From: Plectrocnemia conspersa
Taxonomy: Eukaryota; Arthropoda; Insecta; Trichoptera; Polycentropodidae
Assembly: GCA_009617715.1 (NCBI GenBank)
Contig: VTFK01000046.1
Span: forward strand, 1,612,001 to 1,676,000
DNA length: 64,000 nt
Direction: 5' to 3'
How positions within the stretch are numbered: the first letter of the stretch is position 1; each line of letters begins with the position of its first letter. A model generated the notes under the pieces. That model saw nothing but the letters and a program-made list of their open reading frames with translations, had not been told where the DNA came from and searched no databases. Positions 15,001-30,000 of the stretch are shown piece by piece. The position numbers and the translations under genes are program-made.

Positions 15001-18000
15001 ACTTATACCTAGTAAAAGCGAAAGTTAAGTGAATTTTTATGCATTGCAAATGCACACCGATGTATCGGGTTTTAAGGCTAGTGTGTATTATATTTTAAAA
15101 TATTGCATTGAAATTTTACTTCAATTGTGTGTAATTAATATATTAGTTATGATAATATTTGTATAATAATAATTACTATACATATATTAATCTTGGTTGA
15201 TTTTCAAACGGGTACTATGCTTTAAAAAACGATTATATGTATGCCATTTGGAAAAAATATATGTTGTTACACCAAATTAAAAATAACAAATATATCATTA
15301 TAAATTCATAGTCTCCTACTTTCATACTATAAAAATAAATTGAAAGTCCGAAGCGCCTTAAGCGTTTAGAAACCCTTTTTGTCAGTGTTTGCTGACCACT
15401 TGTTGAGCTGGTGTTGCCATATGTCGGCCGTGTTGCGGTTACCTAAAATTTGCAGTGAGGTTTATAAAATTCCAATTTAAATCTGTAAAGGAAATATACT
15501 TGTTCTTGGCATGTTAAACACCATTTGTGAAAGATACGCGTTGGATTTCACGCCGAAGTGCTCAGATTTAACATTTGGAATTCGATTTATTGCCTTTCAG
15601 AGGGGATGAAAAATATCAAGAGAAAAATCTTATTCAATCACAACCGTTGTTTTTATATCCATTTTCACTATATGTGCTCGTGATTTCCTGTCGTGTCAAA
15701 TATTTGTCTGTAGCGGGAGGATAACGCTTGTACGAACACCGAGGGATGGGGACTGGGGAGATACTTAAAAGTTCACACAAGAAGCGGTATGTATTTTTCA
15801 TATACAATATACTACGATACTGTGTCTTTCAATATTTTAGCATATCTGGTATAGTTGTATTATTTATTTTATCTAATATCTTTGACATAGCGGCATAAAA
15901 ATATCCATGTAAAAGCACTTACATGCATGTATTTGAAGTTAATTCATGTCATATTATTAAAAATATAATTACCTGGTTATCATGAAGGCTGCTAAGTTGG
16001 CAGTGTATATGGCGAGGAACACTACAGCGAACATGGCCCAAACGTTGGTCATGAAACGTGATGTGAACCCCCTGGGCGAGTCGACGTGCACAGCGGCCTG
16101 AGAGGAATAAATTTCGGCCGTGAGCGTCACAGGAAGATGGCGTGGGGAAATTTAAAACAAACATACCTGAAACAATACAGCCCAGACGAGCCAATAAGTT
16201 CTGAACAAAGAGAACCGGTGAGGGGCGTTCGGGGCGTCGGCCCTCAGCGCCAGTTTCATGTCGAAGCCACTTGGTGATAGCCACTCGAATAGGAAAATCA
16301 TAAAAGTGGCCGCTTGGATGGCCACCACGCCCACCTGAAAAGAGCAAAATGATACTGTGAGAATGTTTTCTCAGACTCTGGTGTAGGGGCGGTGTTGTAA
16401 AACGGTTAAAGTATTGGTCTGTCGGAAATGCGATATGTAGCTAAAATTGCACTTTTAATACGTAACTTCCTTGTAGAGAGTTACGATTTTAATAAACTTT
16501 TAACGATGTCGTATATTATTTTTTAAACGTAGCCCACTTTGAAAATATTAGAAGGTATATAAAATAAAATAAAAATATAGCAAAAATATAAAATCTAGTT
16601 TAATAAAAAGTTAGATGTTTTGCTGGTTTGGAATAGCCTATACGAGGCAGATGTCTACCCCACTTGCGACATTGTATTTAAATATAATCTGCTATGTCAG
16701 ACTTCTGATACAACCCGTATGGTTCATTATTGTAACGACGATGACAAGACAGTCCTCGCAAATGGGCTAAAAAATCTTTCTAAGGGTCCTTTAATCGAAA
16801 GCTTGTAGCCGCTGAAAGTCGCTAAAGCCTAATGTCCACGCCTCACACCCATATAACAGGACGTAGCGTGTATCCAACACTTTTTGTTGTTAAGAGGTAG
16901 TGTCTATAATTATCAGCTGCGGACGGTAGGGTGCCATAGAGAATAGTGATTGCGTCCCTTATTCTAAATCGTCGCGTACAGGACGTCCGCGCTCGAGAAC
17001 GTTCTCATTATACGAAACATTCCGCTCTTCATTGAGCTTGGCAGACACTAGGATATTTTTGATAATAGCTACGAGGAGTTGAAATAATTCATGTAAGATG
17101 ATGCACATCTCTTTTAAGAGTGTACCACAACATGTTTTTAAATGTTTATTGATATATTTAAACATATTTGTATGTGTGTATTTACATATGTGAGTGCATG
17201 TTTGGGTTGATGTATATGTATGTGATTGAAATGTTGAATAAAACAATTTTGTATAAAGGCCACCATGACGCATGGAGGAAAACTTTCAAGTTACGATGAT
17301 CATATTTATAAAAGAAATATATTTTTTACAGGAACAATACTAAACTTTCTCCTTTAAAATAACACGCGACAACCCTGCTACATATCACACGACACATCGA
17401 TCCAAGAGTCCTTCTTTTAACTTTCTTTCGAGAGTACTAGATTGGAACTCAAACACTCGTGTTTCTGGATGGGGCATCCAAAAGTAGCCCACGCGACGCG
17501 CTATAATACGTGACGATACTTGAATATAAATTGAAAATAAAAATGAACCATGTCCTCCTCGGGGGAAATTTTATCCATAAAATTTTCAAGAATGGGCCTA
17601 CGTTGAATTTTTATTGTTTTTGTTCCGAGTTTTCTCGAAATTCATATGTACATAAAACTTTTTTTTATACTAAACATATATAACTTTAGCAATATACAAC
17701 AAAGCCTTATAATATATCGAATGAATACATTTGTTAAGTATAACTGTATGATGTTTGTCATCTATTTTCCGCTGTTAAACCGACCGTAAAATTGTACAGT
17801 AACATCAAACCCCAATGGGATACCTTTGTAAAATTTAGAGACAATTCCTTTCCCTTTAGGGTTGTATTGAAAGCGGGACAATGCTGTCGCTATATATTTA
17901 TACATTTTTTTTCAATAAAACAGCCTCAACGATAAAGTACATTATAAATATAAGAGACATATAAAAGTTTTAAGTGCTAAATAACAGGTTTTCTCGTAAT

Positions 18001-21000
18001 ATTTGTTAACGGCGGAGAGTTTAAAATTAAAAATCAATACTTAGAGACTGCAGAGAAAATGTGTCGTTTTGCATACTAAACAGATTTTGGTGCTAAAAAT
18101 ACGTTCAAATTATAAAATTTATATTGTAATTACATTATTTTTCCACCCTTCGATTTCGTTATTATGCCTTGGTAGCATTCCCTCAATTTGTTAAAAGCTC
18201 CGATTTTATAATATAATAATTTTACAAGACAGAAATAACAGCCAGGTTCTGTTAATGCTATTTTTCAATAACTGATTTCATATATTGTAGGTGTTTGCAT
18301 TTTTCATTAGAGATTGGATTCTGAGACTGAAACGCTGGAGTGTCTTATATCGACAACTTGTGGATCTCTAATTTTTTTGTATTATTTATGAAACAATATA
18401 AATGACAATTTATTTAATGTAATAAGGACTCTTTGAATGTTTCGTTTATATTTGTGTTGAATAATCAGAAGGAATGTTATGCAAATGATTAAAAATTGTT
18501 TGCGCTAAATCCATTGATAGTTTATGTATTTTTTCCCCATAATCACGAAGTATAGACAAATGGTTTGTTTTTATTTCAAAAGTTATAATAATCTATTACA
18601 CATGTATATAGAAAAAAATATACTTAAGGTAATCGACTAAGCATTAACTAATACGAAACTCACTCCTTAATCAGATTTGTGCCTTACTATAATTTAGAAA
18701 ATAAATAATGGAAATGTAAATCTAAAACAATACTTTTTGTAAATATGATGGGCAATGTATATGTTTTGCCTTTTATACTAATAACTTCGCGACTTTTGTA
18801 TTCAATTAAATCGAATCTATTTTTAGGAAGTTTTCAACTACAAGTTCAACGATCTTATTTGGCCACATTTAAACTTAAAACTAAAATGGTTTCTATTTTT
18901 ATCTAACGCTTAAGACTGTCCTATCATAAATATGTGTTTAAAAATATCAATACATTATTTTTAATACAACTTCTATTGTAATATGTACTATTTTTATCAG
19001 ATTTTGCTTTGATTAAATCAATATTAAATTTCTTTTACCCTAGAAGATTATTTAAGTTATTAATATAAAATCAGTAGGTAAAAAATATACATATTTTTCT
19101 GATAATATATGTTTAGCAAATATACTTAAATGCTAATAACACTTTTGTTTATATTGTACAATATATGTCACAATGGCAATAATATCCACTAGTAAAAGAG
19201 CACAAGAGACGCTCTAATTATTATTTAGAATCATTTAATTTAAGCACTCTCTATAGAGTTTTGAGCAATAAACTTAACCAGGCAAAAGTTACATTGTGTT
19301 CAAGGCTGCATTCAAATTAAACTCTACACTTAAAACGATACATCTACAACATATTATATTTTACGTAACATTCAATGAATTGACCTGCCTTACAAATTAA
19401 CATATTAATCACTCAACTAATCCCGTTGTCATTACTGAATTGTTTAAATTTTAAAAGTTTAATAGTTGTATTACTTTAATTGTTTAATAATAATTATTGA
19501 AATTAATAAAATATAATCTTAAGTGTATGATTATCAAAATATTTATTTTACTATTTGTTAATAATTCCGATTTCCAAGACAATGCTTTTCTAATCTTTCG
19601 CACTAATTTAGTCTGTAAATAACTAATTAAATAGCGAAGTTAAAATTATATTTTATAACCCCTGTCATGTGTTATATATTTTTTTAAAACAAGTTAACCA
19701 ATAATTTACAATTTTTTTATTATTATTTAAAAATTAGAGGTTAAGACTCTAGAGCAGATTGACATTGTGGCCTATGAGACTCAATGTGGAATCTAGTAGG
19801 ACTTTTATCGCAATATTTACATGTTTGCGACGGACGATTATCGATGAGACGAGAATTGGCCGGTTAGACTCTTTTGTTAAATTTATAACATACTTATTTT
19901 ATGCTTTTCTAATAAAAAAAATGCAACACGACAATTAACATAAATTAATTGTAAAGATAGTGGAATTATCTTCAAAAATATGCTTACAACTTTTAATCTT
20001 TTGAACATTTAAAGAAGGTTGAAAAAAAAGTTATTAATTGACAACAAGGCACTGATACAAAAAATAAAGCATTGTTCCATAAATATATTATAAAAGCTTT
20101 TCATTCTAGGAATTATAGCTCCATAAAGTATAGTTCAATTAAATATAGAATATAATAAAAGACCTGATTTTTAAGTGCGCTTTAATAATAAAAATTGAAA
20201 CATGTGTATAAGCAATGCTTTGTAAAAATAAACCTGCTATCTGTATATACTACGATCGAATTCTAAAAATACTTAAATTGCAGCTGGATAATAATGACAC
20301 AAAATATCCAGTAGTGGCAATTCTATATTAAGCAAAATTGTAAATGTATATTATTAATTATATCGTATTGTTCGATATCTGCAATTATACTTGCTTACAT
20401 CCTTATCTCAATTATCCAATCACCGCAGAAGCATTAAATCCGATATCCCAAATTAATGAACCATAGGTGGCGCAAATCCCTAATACCCGTTATACTATCA
20501 GCTTCGTAAGGCTTGATATAATAATGATCTTGTTTTGGAGCAACGTCTCCTAATTGGACATTTCGGTGATTTTCACGGTAAACACGGTTAGGAATGCTTA
20601 TATAATATATTCGTCTTCACAACCAAGATAATTTGGTACGTGTACTATTGAAATACTACGAGAAAAGCAGTACTGTTGTAAATTTTCACGAATGAAATTC
20701 CTTACAAATTTGTACAATTCACTATTGATGCATATTGATATTTAATACTGTGTCATATTTGTAATATTTATATTTATTTTTATAAACTTATTTAAATTTA
20801 TCTTTTTTTATATACAATGTTAATCCATAACAGTGTATAAACTGTGGTGGCTAGTATATGATACATTATTGATGTGGCGGGTCAGTAAGATAAGAGATGA
20901 CTCATCAATGAAAATAAATGATCTTTACCAGAGAAGATAGTCAGATAGCAAAGCTGTTTTTTTTGCATAGCAGTATCACTATCACACTTACCAAATACAA

Positions 21001-24000
21001 TTTTAAGACCGATGCTTTATATTGCAACACATTTGAATATATTACTTATATAATTGATAAAATATTATGAAGTATAGTTTCATTTTTTTATTAAAATATT
21101 CGTTATTTAAATAAATTATAAAATTTTCAAAATAATTTTACATTAAAACAGTTTAAGATCTGTTTTTTTTTTGTAATAAATTATCGTGTATTCTTAAGAA
21201 TAAACTGGCAATGTTATGTATATTTCCAAATTTTTAGTTCCCAAAACCCCTGCCAGAGGAGACGGCAAAAGACGAAAATCAAAGCTCAACTTAATCCCCA
21301 AAAGCCAAACAGATCACTACGTCCTTCAGAGTGCTCGCGAAGAACATCGCTTTGCAAATAATTTTTCATTCGGGCTCTGCCCTTATCCACCCGGCTAAAG
21401 GCTACATATACACAGAGGAGCCTCAAGGGTGCATTAAAAATTTAATTAAAAAACTGTGACATGAAGGTAAGGCCCACAGAAAGCCTGTCCTCAACACAGA
21501 GGACCCACGTTACTACGCTTATATTTACATGGCTTTATGTTTCATTCGCTGCCCCATTTATTAATATTATTTTTTTATATGTATTGAATATATTTTCGGG
21601 TTTTAAGGCCCAAGGGGTGTGACTTTTTACCTTAAATAGACGCCGGAAGAAGCTGGTAACAGTTTATTGTTAAGTTATGCAATTTACCAGAGCAAAATAG
21701 TGATTGTCTCTGATCGCTTATTTATCTAATCAATTGCACATTCAACCAACGAAATATGTTCACGCCTTTAAGTATTACTACAAGGTGAATTTTCTAAATT
21801 ATTATTACAAGGAGTAAATTAAAATGGTGGTTTTTATGCTGAGAGATGCATTCAAGACACAAGTCAAAAACAATTTAAATGACAAAACGAAATATTTTGT
21901 TAAAAATAATATTTTTTACCGTACCGAATTTAAGCATTATATAAACAAATTAAAAATATATGTAAAAAATAAATAAAGTAGATCTATAGCAAGTTTTCTA
22001 AGGTAAGATGACCAGACGTCTTCCTCCTTAAATAAAAAAAATCCAAAAAGACCCTTTCTTAAACTCTTGTAGCAATTTTTCTCCCTTAAAAAATCGGAAA
22101 TGTCCTTAATACAAAAGTTTTTGAAATGACATTTTTTTAGCTCCACGCCTTTAAACAGAAATCTGTTCTCCATCCGCCTCCAAGAAAAAAATCCGTGATG
22201 ACTTTTTTAGCTCCCGCAGCAATTTTTCGTCTTTGAAAAAAAATGCAAAACCTTTCAGTGTCCTCTTTTGATAGTTTAAAAATATGGTAACCTTATCTAA
22301 AAAAATGTTTTTTTAAGAAGCAATTTAAAGTTTAATAAAAATATAAGTAAGCATGAATGTTCGATTTGATAGATGAGTTAAAAAAATTATTGACAAAAAA
22401 CGTACTTTATGACTTTACATAATTTTAATGTGAATTTTAAAGCCATATAATGTAATATTTTAAAGTATAAAATAAAATATTATTCATAATGACTTAAAAA
22501 GTATATTCGGAAACGATATTTTATTTACGTAATAAAAAAAAAATGGAATATTATTGTCACCTTTATATAAAAAACTTTTTGAGTTAATATTCGTGTCTTC
22601 GTATATTATCCATTGAAAGCATTGTGAGATGTGGTAAAAATACATTTTATATCCAGTGCTATTTTCGCAAGAATACGATAAAATCAGAGCGGCTGTAAAA
22701 TGGCTATAAATAATTTATGCGATTCATATATTATACAAAGAAATACTGAAAAAGGAAAAAAATAATTTGATTATGGCGATATTTTTATTGGCATTGATTT
22801 AATTTTTATAATACAAAGAATACTGTAAAAAATATATTCTAATTAATGGATTTTGTGGCAAAAACCTTATATAGACATGTCATTTTTTTACCGCTGGCAA
22901 AAACATTGTATATAAATAAAATGTATTTACTACATGCTCTGGTTATGTAAATAGAAAGTTTCATATTAATATAAAATATTAATTCTGCCATTAAGTAAGC
23001 AAATGGATTGTTATAATATACATATATACTATAGCCACTGGATCAGAATTAAAATAAGAACTTTTAATATTGTGATTATATCGTATGATTGACAACCGCC
23101 TATCGCAAATGTCGATTTGCATAAAATTATAAGCTAAACCGACCAAATTCTCACAAAATCAGAACTATGAAGCAATGATGTTTACTTTTAATCGAAAATT
23201 AGCTCATTTATTTTATTTTATTAAAACACAATAAATTGGAATTGAATATTAAATATTTTCTATTACTAATCAATGAAGATAATTTGACTTCACGATTTAG
23301 CTGGTCGTCCGTTTTAGCCATAAACGAAATTGACATTTTAGACATAAGTACGGTTTTGAGAAGTTCAAATCGCAAAGTTCCACAGAACCGGACTTCATTC
23401 CTGACTTTATAATGAAGGGCTGTCAGGTTCATCTTCTTGCTCCCCTTTGATTAATATTCAATTTGTCGTTTAAAACTTCATCGTTTCCTGATTTGTGGAG
23501 ATGAATGATTGAGATTTTCTATTCACATCGGCAAAGTTCGCAATAAGGCGTCGAGGATGCTCGGCTTCGTTATGCGAAGCGCGCGTTACTTAGATTTGTT
23601 GGCAATTTACGATCTGTAAGATACGCTAGTTCGTAGCGTCCTCGAATATGGCTCCATTGTATAGAATCCGAGTGAATTTTAAAAAAAAAAAATCAGAGAC
23701 TATAAAAAAGGACGGAATAGCGTAGTCTGTAACGTCTCAGACGAGCCTCGGCAGCGGCACAAGAATTTTGAATTGTCTGACTCCTGTCAGGTTACAACGG
23801 AAGATTTAATAAAAAAAAATGTATCCTAGTGCCATTTTTATAGGAGCATTGGGATATAACTCATTGCATTATTGCCGTAATGTCTACTTCATGAAGCGCA
23901 TTATTAAAATTGTTAAGAGGCGGTGTCGACAATCCATCAATTCTGTGAGCCTTAGAGTGCCTTAGAGAGTCGCGATCGCGTTCTTTATTCTTGCCTGTTG

Positions 24001-27000
24001 CGACCAGGACGTCAGTGCTTGAGAACGCTTCTCTTGCACAAACCATCCAGCTTCTCAACGAGCTTGCCAAACATTAGGATGTTTTTGGCAATAATTACGA
24101 GGAGCCGAAAAAAGTTATATAAGATGATGCTCATCGATTTATTTGTTTTTTGTTTATTATTATTTGTTTTATAAATACCATTACGTATTGAGCAAATATG
24201 TTGATTCATGATGATCATTTTTATAATAAAAAAATAAAAAGTAAAAATAAAGTTAATTTGTTGCATAAGGCGATTAATATTTTTACCAAGGATTAGCTGC
24301 CTAGAAACATAATAATATACTAAGAAAAGTTAGAATATTGCAGCTAGAATTTTTCAAAGGAATTGCACACTGATGTGTATAGTATTAAACTAAAATACAT
24401 ATATCTATAAGCAAAATACTTACTCATATTTAATATCGTTTAACACACCTAGTCAGCCATGTGTAAGGGTTATTTATTAACTTTAATAAAGCAGAGTGCC
24501 ATTTACAGGGCTAAGTGGTTGATATACTAATTACCTACATTATCTCTTACGTTTAACACATGGTAGAATTCTCAGAAATGATTTGAAAGATTTAGTATTA
24601 TATTAGATACTGTGAGACATGATATTGTGGCCACAAACAAGAAAAACAATAAATTAGCTAATGCGTTTTCTTACATTGTGCCTTATTTATCAATTCTAAG
24701 CGAGAGATAATAATACTCCTCAAATTTTAAAGAGCAAAATTTAAAAAAGTCGATATATAAATATATCATTAAAGGCTTAAAAATAAATTAATAATCATTT
24801 TCTGTGGTTACTAGATAAATATAGAAAATTAACTCAAGATCAAAAAGTAAGAATCGCAAGATCGAAACAAAGCACGTAATTTTCCATACTTTAATCTCTA
24901 AATAATTAAACTTTGACGTATAATGATTAGACCCATAAGTTTCAGATCGTATTTAATATTCTAAAGCAATTAAATAACTTTGTAATCGATTATCCTTGTT
25001 GAGTTTGCCATTAATATTGTCAACGCCTCATATGGCGTTTTCTCTACAATTTGCAAGTTACTTTTTTTTGTGCGAGGTTTCGTCTACAATGTATCTGACA
25101 TCCTCGTGTGTTGAATTTAACGAGTGTTAAGATAAAGATGTTGCAAAACTTTTATATGTAACAGGCATGTTACGACTACGATATATTTACATATTATAAA
25201 TAAGAAGCTTAAGGTTTGCGTAAAATATATTTTAAATAAATACTAAGCCAACTTAACCCTATATAGCTAATATAATTATAGTTGTACATATTATAAATAA
25301 ATCTTTCATCTTAGATCCGAGGTCGAAAAATAAACTCTTGAGGGAAGATTTATTTGACAGTGACTGAATATAGGTTACATATGGTGTAAACTCGTTCTCT
25401 CAAAGTTTTACGTGCAATTTTATAGTCTTGTGTTTTATCCCAACACACTTAAAAACATGTAAAGTAAAAATACGTATATTAGGGAATAATCCCTTGTGTC
25501 GTTTTTCGGGTCATTTTTGCACATGAATTTTTTCGCAGTCGGTTAAAATCCGGCTTAAGTGTTACAGCAGGGGACGAAAGATAAATGGGCGTCCCGTTAC
25601 GTTTTATATTATAATACGAGTTTGCGAAGCCGTCTTGAATATCCCTGCTGTAAAAATTAATTACTTAAAGAGCTGCCTCCAGGATTACCCGACACCCATG
25701 GCCGCATTGTTTTCTAGTCTCTTGTTTTATAAAACTTTTTTTAGGGGAAGAGTGGCAGTTAATAAACACTTGCGGATAATTTGCAACCGTGGAGTCAAAT
25801 TTTTTTATGCTAAAATAATTTATTGAATATAATAATTTTACGTCAAGTTTAAAATAAGAAACTTCATTAAATTTAAGGCAAGTTAAAATATAGTTAATAT
25901 GATTTTTTTATTATATTATAGAAAACAATGTATACCATAAAACTGAATATATTTTTTTTTATCAGCATTAATTTTAAAAATAAATCAGTTTATCAAATCT
26001 TTGTGACTAAAATGTGTTGCAATGAAGTCTTTTAAATAGAAACATTGCAAAAATCAATTACTTCAATTTTCCGTTAGCGAGTATATTCGGTCGTGGGGAG
26101 TTTCGTCTATATCATAAATCAAATTCAATACGTTACAAATTCAATAAAACGTGGGAGCTAGCTCGTCCATGGGAAAATTGGATAACATATTTTTGGCGAG
26201 TATATTCGTAGCCAAAACATATACATATGTATATGTTTTGGTTAAGGTAAATAATGTTTGATATTTTAATATAATGCATTTTCTTAAGGGTTTGTTAATA
26301 TATCAACAATTTCTAATATAAAAGTATGTTGGATCCCCTATAATTTTATAATAGTGCTATTACTAAAATCGTGGATGTTTTTCTTGGTGCTAAAGGTGCA
26401 TGGATCCATTTACTTTTAGTTTAAACTACGCTTCAATACGGAACTCGCTTCTAACAACACATTATCAAAAAATTCTATCTAAGTTCTCAAACAGACGAGG
26501 GTTCGTACAAACTTGAAAATAAATAAAGCAACGTCGACCAAGAAAACAGTGGCTTCCCCTTCACGTCAATTCTAATCTAGCTACGATGTATAGTCTAAAG
26601 AAGAACTCAATCCTCGGAGAGACTGATTTTTTTAGACGCAGACAGGAGAGTAAGGAACGTATGTGTAGCAATAAGTATACAAACTGTACGAGGGTTGACC
26701 TAAAATTGTTGTACAATAATCATTTTAAACCAAATAACTTAGGCTACTTACTAGCGTTAACAGGTCAGTTTGAGAGCTATTCATTTTGTGGTGACTATAC
26801 ATAGATGCCACGTTTGAAAAAGTGTTCTTCATGTTAATTTATGGTGAGCAAATGTTCATCCATCGACAAGGAAACAAGACAATAGCGTAAATAACTTTGA
26901 CCACACAAAAGCCCTCGTTACGACCACATAAATAACGAGTTTTGTTTTTACTGTAAATATTATCCGTCATTGAGAAAATATTTCTTGGTTGCGAAACACA

Positions 27001-30000
27001 AGATCCAAAAAAATACGACCTTGGACAATGCCCATCAAGCGAACGTCACTATTTAAAAATGTATACATATTTCGCCGTTCTAAGTAGCGACTGCTGCGAT
27101 TGGCTGGATGATCGCTGCATAATTGCGATTGGTTAGCAAGCTTTTCAGCGCTGGATACTTAAGCTTGGACTTCGATGAAGAGAAAGAAGTGACTAACAGC
27201 AGATTCACCCCACTTGGCAAATGCGCCCCCGTGGACAGAGGCGAAGATACGACCTGAGACTCCTGAATACGATCATCGCAGCAAGAGGAACTGCCTCCAG
27301 ATAGTGGCGTAGCTAGGGTATGTGCCGCCCAGGGCGATTTTTAAAATTGCCACCCCCCCCATACAATTTTTGCAGGGTCATAAAATTAGTATTTCTTAAA
27401 ATGATAAATGTTATTCGTGAATTTATATATGTTTTAGTGCATTCAGGATTAAGAACCACACTAGATGATCCCATCGCGAATATGCCGCCCCAAGCAAGTG
27501 CCGCTCGGGCGGCCCGCCCCCTCCGCCCCACCCTAGCTACGCCATTGCCTCTCGCTGCAGACATCTACAAGACCTTTGAAGACCTCCCATGGACATCATC
27601 CCTGCGCCAGCTTTTCCAAAATCGCTCGGAGAACACATCTCGCCATTTATCGTCTGACGCAATTGTAATATAATCTAATAAAACTGTACTAGATTCACCT
27701 GCGTCACAAAGACTACGAAGGTTCACACCCCAAAGGTTCTCAAACCTTGAAATTTGATCAATATTCATATTTGCGAAAAAGATGGCTAGTGATGGGTTTA
27801 CGCCTCTATTATTAGCTCTAAAGCACACGATATAGATATACGTTCGATATACTCATCATTACTTCTGTTTATATTTTGAACAAATTTATGGAAATTAAAG
27901 TCATTACTATATTTTTAATATTTATCAATTAATCAAAGGAGTAAAATTAAATATATTGAACGTGTGCTTTAGAGCTAATAATAGAGGCAAATCTAAGCTT
28001 GCCATCTCTTTCTTAATTATGAATAATGATGAAATGAAGAGCTTTTGAACTGACTGTGTTAACGCAAATAAAGTATAGGAAAAAATAATCAAAACAAATT
28101 AAAAAATATTGCCAGTCCGTCGAAAGCGAGAAACTAGGCAAGGAAAATAACAAAAAAGCAGATTAAGCAATGCTTTTAAAGTGTTTATTTATTTTGATAT
28201 AATAAACTTATTTTAATTATTTCTGTAGCTAAAATTTTAATTGGTATATTATATAAATACCACTGTTCTACTAACTAATTTATTTCCATTGCATGTTCAC
28301 CGTATTTGTATTTCATTTATAGACACACGTCAGTGACGATGAATACGCAGAAATGAGTTTTGTAGTAACATGCAAGGTAAAATTTATTTTAAGCTAGTTT
28401 TATAAAATATACAAAACTAGTGACTTTTCTATTTTTGTGTGTTAGGGTAATACGATATTTAACGATTCATAAGAGTAATTCTTAGGTTCGCGGAGCGCGA
28501 CTAACCGCGTAGTGTATTTAAGTGAAAACTTGTGGTTCTAGCTCCTAATGACTTAGCGCAGGCTGCTTGCCCAACGCATTACGAAGTTGCTGAGATAGAG
28601 ATCTGGTTATTAATATAATGCTATCAGTTACCAAAGTGGTGCTACCAGCCAAATAAAAATTTTATTAAAAAAAAAAAGTTCTATATCCTATGTTTTCAGG
28701 TTTATAAATATATCTAGAATGGGAAAAAGCGGACCATTAGCGATTGTTTGTATGTATTATACATTTAAACCAGCGCAAATATTGTTTATCGCGAAAATTA
28801 CACCGATACATTTTTCCGATACGCTTTATAAGGTTTTATTAAAATTCATATTAAACATATTTGCCCCGAGCCTATCGATTTTTACACTAGGGACGTTTCT
28901 GTGGCAAATGTGGGACGTTAAAGGGTCATACACACACGATGCATACATACATATACGTGATGTTTACACACACACGTGTGTTAGCGTTATATAATATGGA
29001 CACTTCACACGTTCCGAAATGACCGGTTTCGCATTGTGATTTTATTTTCTGGCTATAGAGAAAAGCCAGTTTTCTAAACTAGCGAATCGTCGTATCGAAT
29101 AATAATAGCAAGCGTTCCAGTCCGACAAAAGGGCCGTTGGGCTTTCACAAAAGTATTGTTTTTATTTTTTTTATAATGTGTGCGTATGTAAGGCATGTTC
29201 TTTTTCTAAACCACGGTTTTCCAAACTATGATTCACAGCAGGGGCTCAACTACATGGTGGAAAACACTGGGACATGTGTAGATACAAACATTTTTATATA
29301 TACAAAATACAAAATGTTTATAAAATCCACTATATATGAGCTTCTGATTTATTTATTTGCTACTAAGACATGTATTACATTATCTGATATTTGTTTTTAT
29401 TCGTCACATTCCTTTATCTTTTCTGCATTTCCAATTGATAAAAAAAATATTCTTTCAATTTTCACAATGTTATCAGAACTAGACTAGAAAAAAATATTTG
29501 AAAAATAAATTGCCGATCTAAAAGCTTTGGGAAACGGTTATCCAGGCATTTTGCTAAAATTCTCAACTCAAACATGTGTACCTAACGCCTGTGCTCGTGT
29601 GATAAGCTCGAGTTAATTTTGACGTTCGTATCCCACAGCCATCGAAAATTTATGGAGGTACAATTTTGGAGCTCGTTGTTTTTAATTTTAATTTGTGTTT
29701 ATGGAACGTTCGAGTGTTATTATAGGCGACCGCAAATTTTCGAAGCAAAATGACCTCATAAATGAAATTCCTTTGTATTGAATTTAATATTTGAGCGGCA
29801 GATCATTAAATAATATGGAATTCTGAATAAATAGGGTATATATGATGGATATTAAAATATATTAAATATTAATATATATTTTTATTGGTACGAAGTCTGA
29901 TCCAGTCAATAAATTATTCATGTAAAATTACATATAAATGTGGGGAGATATAACAAGCTGTAACGTTAATTCTGAGGTCATTCCAACTATCAGTTTAACT

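Noticed and set aside
16086..16277. Plus-strand open frame opposite the M1 exon
   Set aside because: Antisense shadow of Nmdar2.
15949..16347. Single 132-codon minus-strand frame across two Nmdar2 exons
   Set aside because: It is in the wrong frame for the receptor and reads through a real intron; the spliced exons give the known domains.
27313..27828. Minus- and plus-strand frames in the C-rich region
   Set aside because: They cross the ends of a short transposable element and owe their openness to GC-rich composition.
28719..29487. Plus-strand frames in the giant intron
   Set aside because: No domains; the second overlaps a likely transposon relic.
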